Below are positions 52,101-62,249 of a stretch of 64,000 nucleotides of DNA, in pieces. Source of the DNA: Setaria digitata (Eukaryota; Nematoda; Chromadorea; Rhabditida; Setariidae); assembly GCA_003640385.1 (NCBI GenBank), contig RCAB01000203.1, positions 40,117 through 104,116 of the forward strand, in the 5' to 3' direction. The position numbers were made by a program, and so were the translations under genes. Under the pieces are notes generated by a model. It saw nothing but the letters and a program-made list of their open reading frames with translations. It ran no database searches and was not told the origin of the DNA. The first letter of the stretch is position 1. The number at the start of each line of letters is the position of its first letter.

Positions 52101-55100
52101 CATACTGTTATCAAGCTANTTAGAAATTCTTTTCCACTACTATGAATTACGTTCAATTGTAGGAACTTTTGGTCGTCTCCGGGAATTTACAGATGAAGAG
52201 AGTAATATGTGCTTGTTAATGAATCGAGTTGTTGATATTGATAATCCGGAAAGGTATATCGTTTACCTGACCGTATCACTGTTCGTATCATTCCTCTCGA
52301 AAAATAAGAAAACTGGCGATGAAAAGGCAACAGCTAAAAAGCAAAGTTTACTTTTTCGACATTTTAATGCACTCATTGGTTATAGTAATTCCGAGAAATG
52401 CTTCACAATACCGCCAAAAATATTACGGTTTGTTTGAATATTTAAGTTTAATTTCCTAAATTTAATTTTCAACAATTAACACATTTTTGACTGAGAAAAA
52501 AGTTTTTATTTTTTTTTCTGTTGGAAAAAAATAATAAAATTTCTCGTCCGATACAAATGAATTAATTAATGATGTGTGATAAAATTGATTGAAATTATAA
52601 TCACTAAACTATAATTATAGCTTGACAGAAAGTGAGAGTGATAAAAATAGTGAAACGAAGAAGAGAAATGGAAAATAATTTTTGCCAAAATTAATTTTGA
52701 ATGAAAAAAAAAGGAAAATGAAATTTTTTTTATGAAATTCAAGTTTTAGTGTATTTAAGTCAAAAATTAAAAAAAATATTAATATCATTTTAAAACTATT
52801 CATAATTTATAGTAAATCAGCCGTGTGTAATAGCTTCTTATGTGGTTTACCTGAAATTTTGGATTGCAATTTAGTAATTGCAAATCAGGTGAGAGTACAA
52901 CAATTGAATTATTTTTTTTTTTTTTGTTTTACTGATTCAGTTCTTCAAGTATTAACTATATATAAATATATTGTTATCGATATATTTATGCATAGTTACT
53001 AAATCAAAAAAAAAATTCTTTTTTTTTTGAAACAAAATTTTTTTTTTTTGAAAAAATTTTAATTTTTTGAAATTTTTTTCAAAAATTAATTTTTTGAAAA
53101 AAATTTTAAAAAATTTTTTTAATTTTTTTATTTTTTTTGAAAAAAAAAAATTTTAATTAATTTTTTTTTTTGAAAACAAAATTTTCAGATTGTAATGCTT
53201 AGCGTACAACTTTTACTTCATTTGCCATCACCACAGAAACTTGCCAGCGATCAACAGGCAGCCGAATATTCACTTACATTATTGGACATAAATGCTCGGC
53301 ATTTTTGGCTTAACGCCGTTATTCTCATCCTTTACAAGGTGTCTTCAATTAAATTTTTCTCTTTTTTTTTTTCTTTTAAATAGATAAACGATGTAAGTTC
53401 ACCGTTTGAAATGAGCAAGATTAAGTTCAAATTCAGGAAGACTAAGCAATTTCATTAATAAATACAAATAAATGAGAATGTACACATTTTTTAGGCAATG
53501 CTTATTAATATTGAAAATTGTTAGTTTTCGAAAAGAAAGTGATTTGAAAATGAGAAGTTTAAAAGCAAAAAAAATACGATAAATTTACAGTATGAATTGT
53601 TTAAATGTTTAATTTAAAAAAATATTTTTTGCTCTATTTCGTGAAAAAAAAAAAATTTTTTTTTTTTTTTTTGAAAAACTGAATAAACCGGTACTTCTTA
53701 GTATTTCTCTTTCCCTCTATTTTAATTGATTTCTTTTTTATATCAAGCTAATTAATCATTTCAACTTATTTTATGGCTCTATAATGCAGGCACTAATTAC
53801 CATTCTGTAAAATGAAACAATTAATTGAAATTCTAAAGTGATATATTTGTAGTATCGATACGATGCGCCACCTTTAAGCGATTATTTACGCAAACTTATT
53901 TCAATAATTATTTGCACACTTGAAACTGAGGTATTGTTTGTTGTTATTATTGTTATTAGTGTTGCTGTTTTCATTAATTGATTATTTTCGATTACTGATT
54001 GTTATTGCTATTAATTAATTTTTCCATTTATCTCTAATAATTAGCTCGGTACATTAGTTAGTTATTATTATTATTGTTGCCGATTATTAGTATCATCATG
54101 ATTACTACAGACTCATTTTCTTCCTCTTCATTCTTTCTAAAAAGGTATTTATTTTTAATTGAAATTTTTTTTTTCCTAAATTTTACGGAATTTTTTTTTT
54201 TTGCAATCATTTTTTTCTTTCTTTTTTTGACATTAAAATTCTGACTGTTTGTTCTTGAATAAAGTTTGTAGTTTCACTTCTGCTAAATGATTATGAATTT
54301 CTAATTTTTGATTTCATAAAAATATTTCAAGGTTCATATTTGTAATATGAAAGCGCCACCAGTAAAAGTTGAAATAGATCCATTATCAAGTTCTGATGAA
54401 GAAGAATTGGAGAATTTAAATGATAATGGTGGTGATAAATTTTACCGACCTGAGACACTTTCTGTTCTCTCTCCTCAAGTCATTTCTGGTGTTGATGTAA
54501 GTTTTATGGACAATATCGATAAAATCATTTAAAAAAGAAATTAAAGTTTAATTTCGAGTGAAAAATAGTAAAATAATTTAGATTTAAAAAATTCACCAGT
54601 AATGTAAGTTAGCAGGTTAGTATTTATCTTTCAATTACTAAATCATTCGGTTTGATTAATTTAATGCAAAGAAAATTAAATTTCCAATTAACCTTTATTT
54701 TCCCCGGAAAAAAAAATCATTGATACCGTGCAATTATTACATATGTGCAATATTAATTAACACTTATCTGATAACATTTTTAAGGTAAATGAGGGAAAAC
54801 TTGAAGCAATTGAAGAAGAAGGTGCTGATGATAATAAAAAGCAAGGAAGTCCAGCAAAACCTCGTTTTCGCAAAGGTTTATTCATAATTTTATGTTATTA
54901 TTTTGCTAAACGATGACAGCATATAAAAATTTAATGCAAATTATTTTTGGACAAATTATCTGTTTTTATTTAATTTTATGAAATAATTAATATTAAACTT
55001 GCACAACATATCATCAGTTAATAATATAATTAACATTAAAATTATCTGATATATTATCAGTTGATAATATTATCAGTTAGTAAAAAGCTGATAATAATAA

Positions 55101-58100
55101 ATGCAATTTAATAGCAGCAAATAATGTCATCATCGAGCGTCGTACATATCGATGTGGTTTCTGTAATGGATTACTGGGAAGTTTTGATGAAGAAACACTA
55201 TCATTATGTATGATTGCTTTAGAAACATTCATTCATCGGGAACCTGCAATGGCAGCTCCATTACTCTTCCGTATTATTAATACTGTCACCAGGTTTATTT
55301 ATTAATACTGTCACCAGGTTAACTTAATAAATATGTAATTGAAGGTACTGTAGCAATTTGAGTAGAGTTTATGTGAGAGATACTGTAGAAATATGAATAG
55401 CAAGTGTGCTGTGCTTGTGAAAATTTACGAATGAAATAATAGTTTTTGATGAATAACAAAACAGTGTATTACAACAGAAGGGCAAGAGAAGAATAATGTA
55501 GGAAGTTGAATAGAAAGAATTTTATGGGATGCTGTAGAAAATTAAAACAATTTTATGGTATAATTTTTTGATGGATATCAAAAAAAAGAAAAAATAGATA
55601 TATGGAATTGTGAAAAGATGAGCAATCGAAAAAATGGCGTCGTGAAAGCCAAATTAAAACTAACCTTTATGGCAATATTGTAAAAATTTGCAAAGTACTT
55701 TATGAGATAATACTGGGATGCAATTTTGCAAAATACTGTAAAAATTATAAGATGCTGACTGTCTTGTAGTGTAATTTTTCGGGATACCGTAGAATACCGT
55801 ATACCGTAGAAAGTTAGATCGAATTTTTTCATCTTTTGATATTTAGATTAATTGAAAGGCCATTATATCCGTGGCATGATACATTGATGTTTGTTGCTGG
55901 AAATTGTCGCAGTGTTGCAAAGCAATTATTACGTGTTGTGCTTCATCAAGTTTGCATTTCGCAGATTTAATTTGCAAATTTGTTAACTTTTTTAATAAGC
56001 TCTGATCTTCTGCTCTTTTTATCATTGATTGAAAGCTTCCTCACCAACAGCTATACATATGTTGCATTAGTTATTTCTTAAAAATTTTTTTTAAAATTAT
56101 TTTTTGTAAATTAAAATGATCACTAGTTAATTAAGTAATATTTGAATATTTTGATAAATATATTATACAATAAAAAAAAAAAAAAGAGAACCAAAAAATT
56201 TACAGTTATCATCAAGCGGGATATTTTTACAATTATTTGATACAAATATTGAACGGGGTAGTCAGTTCTGGTCGACGATATCATTTGCTTTAACTGATTT
56301 TCAAGAATTAAATTCAGTTTCGGTCATTCAGTATTTGCTGGAAGTTAGTTTCTTTTTTTTTTTTCTTCTAGTTTCTTTGAAATTTTCAACTTTTGTTTCA
56401 ATATATGTAATTTACGAAATGAAAAGTTGCACAGTAATGGTGAAAATTTGAATTAAATTAACAAAAATTTTTAATCAATAATTAAAAATGACAATTAACA
56501 GTTAAATAGGATATTTTAGGACATTTTGGAAGATTGGCCGAATCGTTTATCTCGAATTCTGTTCAATTTATCAACATATATTGAATACGTATCACCAGAT
56601 GCTTATTTCTCACATTGGAGCAGTGTTACAAACTTGCTGGATTCATTTTTTCGTCGTTATCATTCAAAAGTTAGCATTTCAAATTCCTTATCAGTAATAG
56701 ATAACTGGTCTTTTTGAATGATATAACGAGCTAACTTTTAGAATTTTCTTTTCTTTTGTCTAGACTTTTCTGAAGCGTACGTTTTATCAGTCTTTTACTG
56801 CTGCGTAATCATTAACCTCTCATGTTGCTGATAAAATGCAAGAAAAAAAAAAAAGGAAGTAAATTTTGCGTAAGCATACGTTTATTTACGCAATAATTTG
56901 TCAATCTAAATGTTGTTGTTAATGAAGTGAAAAAAAAAAACGTAAATTTTACGTGAACACAAACTCACATACGCAATAGTGCGAGAATCGAAATGTTGAC
57001 ATTAATGAAATAAGTGTTTTTATTTATTTTATTTTTAATTAATTTATCGACAAAATGAAAATAATTTCTTATTATGTTTAAATTTTTTGTTCACTTTATG
57101 GTTTTGAGATGGTTTTATGCAAAAATTTTTAAATGGTGAGTTGATTATTAATACAGATTTTAATTAGTACTCTCATGATTTATCTTTTTTTTTGCCACTT
57201 CAAATGAATTAAAAGTTTGTTTCTGAAAATTAAAATTATAGATTCAAACACAGATAGATAGGAATCCGATTCGTACTGAACTCAAAAATAGTATTGGAAT
57301 AATGGTAGCTATTTTACGAGTGCATAATTTTTCAACATTTAAGGTTCTAATTTTGTTTGCTTTTTTTTTTCTCAAATTACAATTTTAATAATAATAAAAA
57401 AAAGCGAAAATGATTTATTTCTGATGAATACAATTAGAGAAATTAGAATTAAATTATTAATATTTAGATTAAATTTTGCAACACTAAGTGAGATAAAATT
57501 AAATTCCTTTTTTTTTTTTTTTTTTTCTGATATGATCATTGAAGTGAATATTATTCGGCAAGCTGGATGAAATAAAACTTCATTACAATACATTTCTGAG
57601 GGAATTATTTAGCGAAATGAAAATTTTTGGAATGTTAATGAAATGTTGGAAAAACTGAATGAAACAAAATTAAGTTGAATTGAACAAAATAGTTGAAAAA
57701 TTGATTTCATTCAAGAATGAATTGAATTTATTTTGCCAAACTTAAATTTTATCTAGTCTAATTTTAGTCTCAAATGAAAATAATAAGCATATTTAGCATC
57801 ATTATATTCAGTTAATTATTACAGAATTCAATATCGCTTGTTGAAGGATTCTCTAAATGGCTTACAGAAGTGTTACATGAATGCAAGGCTGATTTGTTAG
57901 ATCTTTTGGCTGTTTGTACAGCATGCAATCGGGCCCTAATAAGGGTTAGCCTAAGTCTGATTAATCTTTCTCTTTTGCTTTTTTCTTTTTTTTATTTCCA
58001 AATAATATATATATATATATACTTTTGAATTACCTAAATTTAAAAAACTGAATTACTTAAATATCCTCTTAGTTATCTCCAATTGCATATCTTCTTGCAT

Positions 58101-61100
58101 TTTACAATTTTTTTTTTTTTTTTAGTTACTTAGAAAACTTCTAATCTTTTAAAAAAAATTTTTTTGGCAATTTATTAATTTAAAAAAAAAAAAAAAAAGA
58201 AACCTATGTTTGTTTCATCCAAAATTTTCACTGTTTCATCAAATCATCTATTTTCAGTGATAATTTACTCATATTAATCTCAATATAAAATATTTTAATT
58301 TAAAAAAGAAGAAAGAAGACATCTTCTCTAGGATCGTGATAAGCAATATTTGACAAAGGCAATTGTATCGGAATTTGTACAAGCATTAAAATTTAAATCT
58401 GATATGAATGCGCATAATTATACGGTAATTATCAATCTTATACTACAAGATGCTGGTGAAGATGTTTCGGAAGAAATTGCCGATGATCAGGTAAAATAAT
58501 ATGATTTTTAGCATTAATTTAAGAATAAATTATTTCAAGTAATGTTTTACATTAATGATAATAATTATTATCATTATTACTAATTATTATTAATTTTCAA
58601 GTTTTATGTATTTTTTTTTTTTGATAAAGTAAAAAAAAAAAAAATTTCTTTTTGAATTTTTTCTACTTCCAAAAATTTATTTTACTTAAAATAATTTTCA
58701 TTTAAAATAAAATTTTTCCTTTTCTTTTTTCCAGTATAATACAGCAGCTTGTGATGCCGTTCGACCACATATTTTTGATTTTATTGATTTCATATCCGAT
58801 CTACATGTTCTAAGCGAAATTAAAGTAACAAATTATAAAATTGTTATTATTTCTCAATGCTTGTTTAAAACAAAAAGAATCTACAATTCTTTTTTCTTTT
58901 TTTTCGTTTTTTGTTATTTTCATTTAAATATTTGAAATTTGAATTTTGTTAATGATGAAATGTTCTAGAAAATTACTAATTCTGATAGTATTGGTGGTGA
59001 TATCAAATCATCAGTTGCACAAATTGTTGGTGTTGAAATGAGTCGTTCAGGTGTGCGTGATCCTCGAACTATGGTAATATCTTCATTTTTTTTTTTTTTT
59101 TTTTTTGAAATATGTAAAAAATATTAATAGTTTAAAATTCTTGTAATTGATTAGTTTGTTTCGGACTTAATTACTGTATTAGATGAATGAATTTTCGTCT
59201 GTTTTTTTTACTATCAATAATTATTATTAAATCAGTTTTTTTTTTCTTTGTTAAAAAATATTAGTTGGTTTTTTGTTTTTCCTAATTAGCAATTATTATG
59301 TAGTATTAGTCAGTTTCATTTCTTTTTAATATATTTTTTTTTTTAGGTAAAAAAAGTTTCTAAAATATCTTTTAAATAAATTTTTTTTTTTTCTTTTCCA
59401 ATTTGCATTTCTTCCCAGAAAACACATTTCCTGAAATAGTAAAATTTTACAAGTCTAACCTTTTTCTTTCAGTCTTTTTTTCTCCCTCTCTCTTTGTAGC
59501 TAGTCCAGTAAGAGAAAGTTCAAAAAAACTTTTTTTTTTTTTTTTGCTATGAACATTTCTGCTATTCCCTGGTATCTTCTTGGTAGCACCAAAATAGCTA
59601 AATTAAAGCATCTAGATTGTTAAAACTATTCTTGACAATATTTAGATTAATAAAGGTCAAATTTTTGAAGTTCTCATTTACAACAAATAATAAAGTAATA
59701 TGCATTTTATCAAAAATTCCAGAAAAAAAAAAAAAAAAAAAGAAAGAATGAAAAAATCCTCATCGGATTTGAGATTTGAAGCTTAAAATACACTTGAGCC
59801 TTTGATTTCTTTTCCTTTTTCTGAATGAAGAAGAGAAGAGAAAAAAAAAAAAAAAAAACCTCTTCAATATTTTAAAATATGCATTTCAATTAATTTTTTT
59901 TTTTTTGAATCTTTATCATTACATTTACATATTTTGTCCAACCATCGATAGCACTATTTTTAAGTCTTTCATTTTTAGAAAATACTTTTCGATACCCCAG
60001 GCATTAGTTATAGCTACTGCTTATTGTACAACTGATTAGTTATTTTTGATTGCTTATACTAATTTACAGCGATTTATGATGGAAGAAAAATTTAGTACTT
60101 AGCAATATTCATCCTTTAATAATTAATTTGTTTCTTCTCACTAAAATCTTTTAAACTCAAAAACGAGAAAAATTTATTTTCATAAGTAATGAAAGTAGAA
60201 AAAGGTCAGAGTTGAAAGTGTTATAGGAGTGCATAGATAGCTCCATGTGGTCTAGTGATAGGAATTATTTTTGATGGTAGCTATGAAATAAACCAAAAAA
60301 CGAACTGAATGAAATGAAAGTAATTATTGTTGATGAGTTAGAAAAGATTCGAATTTCTTGGAAGTTTTCAAGAATTTTGAAAAGAAAAAATTTCACAAAT
60401 ATCACAGAAGAGATATGATAAGGTTTGAAGCAGGCTTGTTCTGTGATAGAGTTTAAATTTATCAAGATGAACTTATTGAAATGCATTCAAACAGATCTCC
60501 ACAATATATATCATCTCATATTGTTTTTTTTTTTTTTGAAATTTTATAAAAATTTTTCCAATAATATTGTTCAGATTTTTTTTTTTAAAAAAACATATAA
60601 CAAATAAGGGTACATGTAATTATTAATCTGTTCTCAAATTACGAGAAAAATAGTACGATCAATGAACAGCACTAATAATAATTAGAATTGTAGAACTTAA
60701 ATATTTAAAATATAAATATTATATATATATATATATATATAATGTGATAATAAAAATGGAAATGAACTAATTGATCATTTATCATCGCTGATGAATAGTT
60801 TTTTTTTTATCACAGAGTCGTTATCTTCCATGGTTAATGTCACCACCGTTCGTTACGCAATCTACGCCAAGTGCATTCGCAGAAGCCGTAACAAACGTAC
60901 GTTTATTATCGTGGCTGTTACTTGGAGCACTTCAGGCTAATCAGCCATGTCTACCAGTACCGATCAGTTATTCACAGTATATGGCTGATTATATACACTT
61001 TGTTTTGGCTGGTTTTGCTGATCAATCAAAGGTCTTTCCTGTCTTTCTAAAAGCAAAAAGAAAAAAGAAATTTAATTCAGTTTTAAAATTCAACTTAATG

Positions 61101-62249
61101 GATTTTATAACATGTCGTCTAATTTTAAGTGCTAATTTTTTTTTTTCCCATTTATAGAAAGAATTATATTTTGATTTTTGAAATCAAAAAAAAAAAAAAA
61201 AATTAATTATCATTCAGGAATCGGTAGTTCATATGTCAGCACTCTTCCATGCCTTTCATTTATGCCAATTATGGACTGTTTATTGTGAACGAGCTGCCCT
61301 AACATCTGATGATCCTCAACTTAGCTCATTAGCAAATATTCTCGACTTTTGGGCTCGAGTAACACCAGCCATTTTGCAACTTTTATCACATTCCAAAGTG
61401 GTATGCATAATTTAAATCTTTTTTTTTTTTTCCTTTTATAATTTATCTGAAGCAAATTTTAAAATGACAAATCATGGCAGTTGGCTTTTTTTTTTTTTTT
61501 TTTTTTTTTTTAATTAGATCAGAATGATTCCTCTGATAAAAAAAAAAAAAAAATTGAAGATAGATCTAAATTAGTTATATAACTAGTACAAGAACTATTA
61601 CTTTTTGTACTACCAGCAATATTAACTACTAGATTATCGGAATAATAATCTAATGATAATAATCATGATAATATCTAGTTAAGAGAAATCTTAAACAAAG
61701 ACAGCCGTTTTTCTTCTTTTTTTTTTTGTTATTTTCAACTATTTCCCACTAAAAATTTTTGTTTTTTATTATTGTCCTCGAATACAAAAAATTTTTAATT
61801 TGTAGTTCTTTTTTTTTTTTTTTTTTTTTTCACCAATTAAGGTAATATCGTTATTTTCATGTTAATAATAGTAGAGTTAAGCAGAATTTTCTTTTATCAA
61901 CATGAGCAGTTGCTTCAATTTTGAATAGTTTCAGTAATTCCCTTTCTTTTTTTTAGTATTTGAGTATTTTCAGTTAGCTGATATGGTTAATTTGCATTTT
62001 CTCAATACAATGCAAGCGCTACAACAATGCAGTTCAGCAGTACTTGGTCAATTAGGCGCAATGTGGCAGCCTATTTTGACCGCTTATCATGCGCAAATTC
62101 CCAGTCATTTACGATTAAAATTGGATTCCTGCGAAAATCAACCATCATTAAATTCGGAACCACTTCAACAATGGCTTAAAAGAGTACGTTATAAAATTTC
62201 ACAAATTGAATTACAAACTTCCGCAGCATCACCATTTTATAATGTGTAA
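29025..62249 (+). CDS. unc-79: UNC-79, auxiliary subunit of the NALCN/NCA sodium-leak channel (start exon missing)
   Basis: Forty-two exons join without a frame break into about 2,078 residues plus stop. Exons: 29025-29142, 32953-33113, 33379-33618, 36105-36160, 36778-36907, 37215-37266, 37597-37765, 38396-38488, 39274-39418, 40029-40192, 40568-40672, 41860-41949, 42278-42468, 43098-43221, 43599-43766, 44281-44526, 44630-44842, 45245-45469, 45855-46037, 46462-46585, 47109-47290, 48260-48461, 49141-49302, 51597-51650, 52163-52427, 52813-52888, 53189-53338, 53853-53930, 54332-54496, 54785-54875, 55118-55292, 55847-55949, 56206-56343, 56520-56669, 57242-57343, 57825-57944, 58332-58490, 58735-58824, 58969-59073, 60816-61031, 61218-61400, 61974-62249. 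Collinear matches to animal UNC-79 occur throughout, for example AKIRTLSEFHTR near the start, FGIWLLAN, VGGVWDR, CLCLESQFDSSIVDR, YLPWLMSPP, LLSWLLLGALQ, LFHAFHLCQLWTVYCE, and WLKRVRYKISQIELQ with FYNV at the end. It has no membrane segments; it is a helical-repeat scaffold that with UNC-80 supports NALCN in neurons. The first exon starts in mid-codon, so the initiator exon lies upstream and was not found. Confidence 0.95.
30164..30355. repeat. Diverged 31-40-bp tandem repeat in unc-79 intron 1
   Basis: About six copies of a unit with core AAATCAGAAATGATATTCCT occur near 30168, 30198, 30243, 30276, 30307 and 30338. The units differ by substitutions and small length changes. It is an old minisatellite with no coding potential. 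Confidence 0.75.
33715..33850. repeat. TTA/ATT microsatellite in unc-79 intron 3
   Basis: Interrupted trinucleotide repeat with the units TTA, ACT and ATT. Confidence 0.85.
36227..36459. repeat. N-joined direct duplication in unc-79 intron 4
   Basis: 36227-36339 recurs at 36342-36459 around the single N at 36340, with small changes (TTTTTGCGTG against TTTTCACGTG, and a longer T-run). It is an uncollapsed contig overlap. Confidence 0.87.
37215..39418 (+). other. unc-79: Cysteine-rich module of UNC-79 (exons 6-9)
   Basis: These four exons (about residues 235-388 of the joined part) hold a dense set of Cys and His residues: IPCQNLKC, RCCYDP, SLCKKCTEM, VNCQNKGCES, GICFSEDC, RLCQECF. The spacing, with CxxC pairs and interspersed His, suggests a zinc-binding fold. 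The same region of vertebrate UNC-79 is also Cys-rich. Zinc binding itself is inference. Confidence 0.65.
41281..41600. repeat. Diverged repeats with GGCTTA units in unc-79 intron 11
   Basis: 41290-41333 contains four GGCTTA/AAGCCT-type units with irregular spacing. This is followed by two or three diverged units of about 80 bases sharing TCTAGACTT..CTAAGTACTT..TTCGT (about 41465-41510 and 41530-41572). No reading frame is present. Confidence 0.65.
42660..42980. repeat. TTA/ATT microsatellite containing an 89-base gap
   Basis: An interrupted (ATT)n array in unc-79 intron 13 is broken by Ns at 42706-42794. Open frames across it give only Tyr/Leu/Ile or Asn homopolymers and are not genes. Confidence 0.95.
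43509..43585. repeat. N-joined 38-bp duplication in unc-79 intron 14
   Basis: 43509-43546 and 43548-43585 differ by one base around the N at 43547. The real acceptor of exon 15 (43599) lies beyond it. Confidence 0.88.
44281..44526 (+). other. unc-79: Second Cys cluster of UNC-79 (exon 16)
   Basis: This exon encodes FTCCKHSCDN, then LDCSACQQS and VYQTVAHLMERLCPK. The CxxxC plus CxxC arrangement followed by a helix matches the equivalent vertebrate segment (CNLCQSS..CYQLACELLERL). It is probably another metal site. Confidence 0.6.
46216..46363. repeat. Cluster of three hairpin-forming inverted repeats in unc-79 intron 19
   Basis: First, arms 46216-46235 and 46262-46281 (20 bp, one mismatch) enclose a loop holding an 18-bp palindrome (46241-46258). 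Second, 46300-46323 has 8-bp arms (TCTAATTT / AAATTAGA). Third, an ATAATTATTATATA.. palindrome spans about 46326-46363. Confidence 0.7.
50555..51000. repeat. Diverged tandem repeat (about 110-bp unit) in unc-79 intron 23
   Basis: Four diverged units share a TATRCCYAARTAAT-like motif followed by ACCGTATYCAACCC or a relative and a T-rich tail, near 50566, 50697, 50794 and 50917. No credible reading frame spans them. Confidence 0.6.
52019..52118. repeat. Perfect 100-bp palindrome ending at an N
   Basis: Arms 52019-52040 and 52097-52118 (22 bases, perfect complements, containing GATAACAGTATGG) flank 56 bases of alternating AT, making the whole 100 bases a perfect palindrome. The right arm stops exactly at the N at 52119. 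It lies in unc-79 intron 24. Confidence 0.92.
52985..53180. repeat. TTTTTTGAAAA low-complexity tract
   Basis: The end of unc-79 intron 26 is almost wholly T-runs and A-runs joined by GAAA or CAAA. The polypyrimidine tract and ATTTTCAG acceptor of exon 27 follow directly. Confidence 0.8.
54332..55292 (+). other. unc-79: Acidic linker and CxxC element of UNC-79 (exons 29-31)
   Basis: Exon 29 encodes a Ser/Asp/Glu-rich stretch (IDPLSSSDEEELENLNDN) and exon 30 another acidic and basic stretch, together about 85 residues and probably disordered. As I recall, vertebrate UNC-79 has a much longer disordered region here. Exon 31 returns to conserved sequence with YRCGFCNGLLGSFDEETL. The exon 31 acceptor is ambiguous: AG at 55114 or 55117, both in frame, differing by one Ala. 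Confidence 0.55.
55320..55820. repeat. Diverged repeat with GATACTGTAGAAA units in unc-79 intron 31
   Basis: Variants of GGGATACTGTAGAAATT recur, for example near 55345, 55378, 55529, 55731, 55786 and 55802, at irregular spacing. It is probably an old minisatellite or interspersed-repeat remnant. Confidence 0.6.
56859..57014. repeat. Two-copy tandem repeat (83-bp period) in unc-79 intron 34
   Basis: 56859-56929 and 56942-57014 share GTAAATTTT.CGT, TACGCAATA and AAATGTTG....TTAATGAA in the same order, with about a quarter of the positions changed. Confidence 0.65.
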
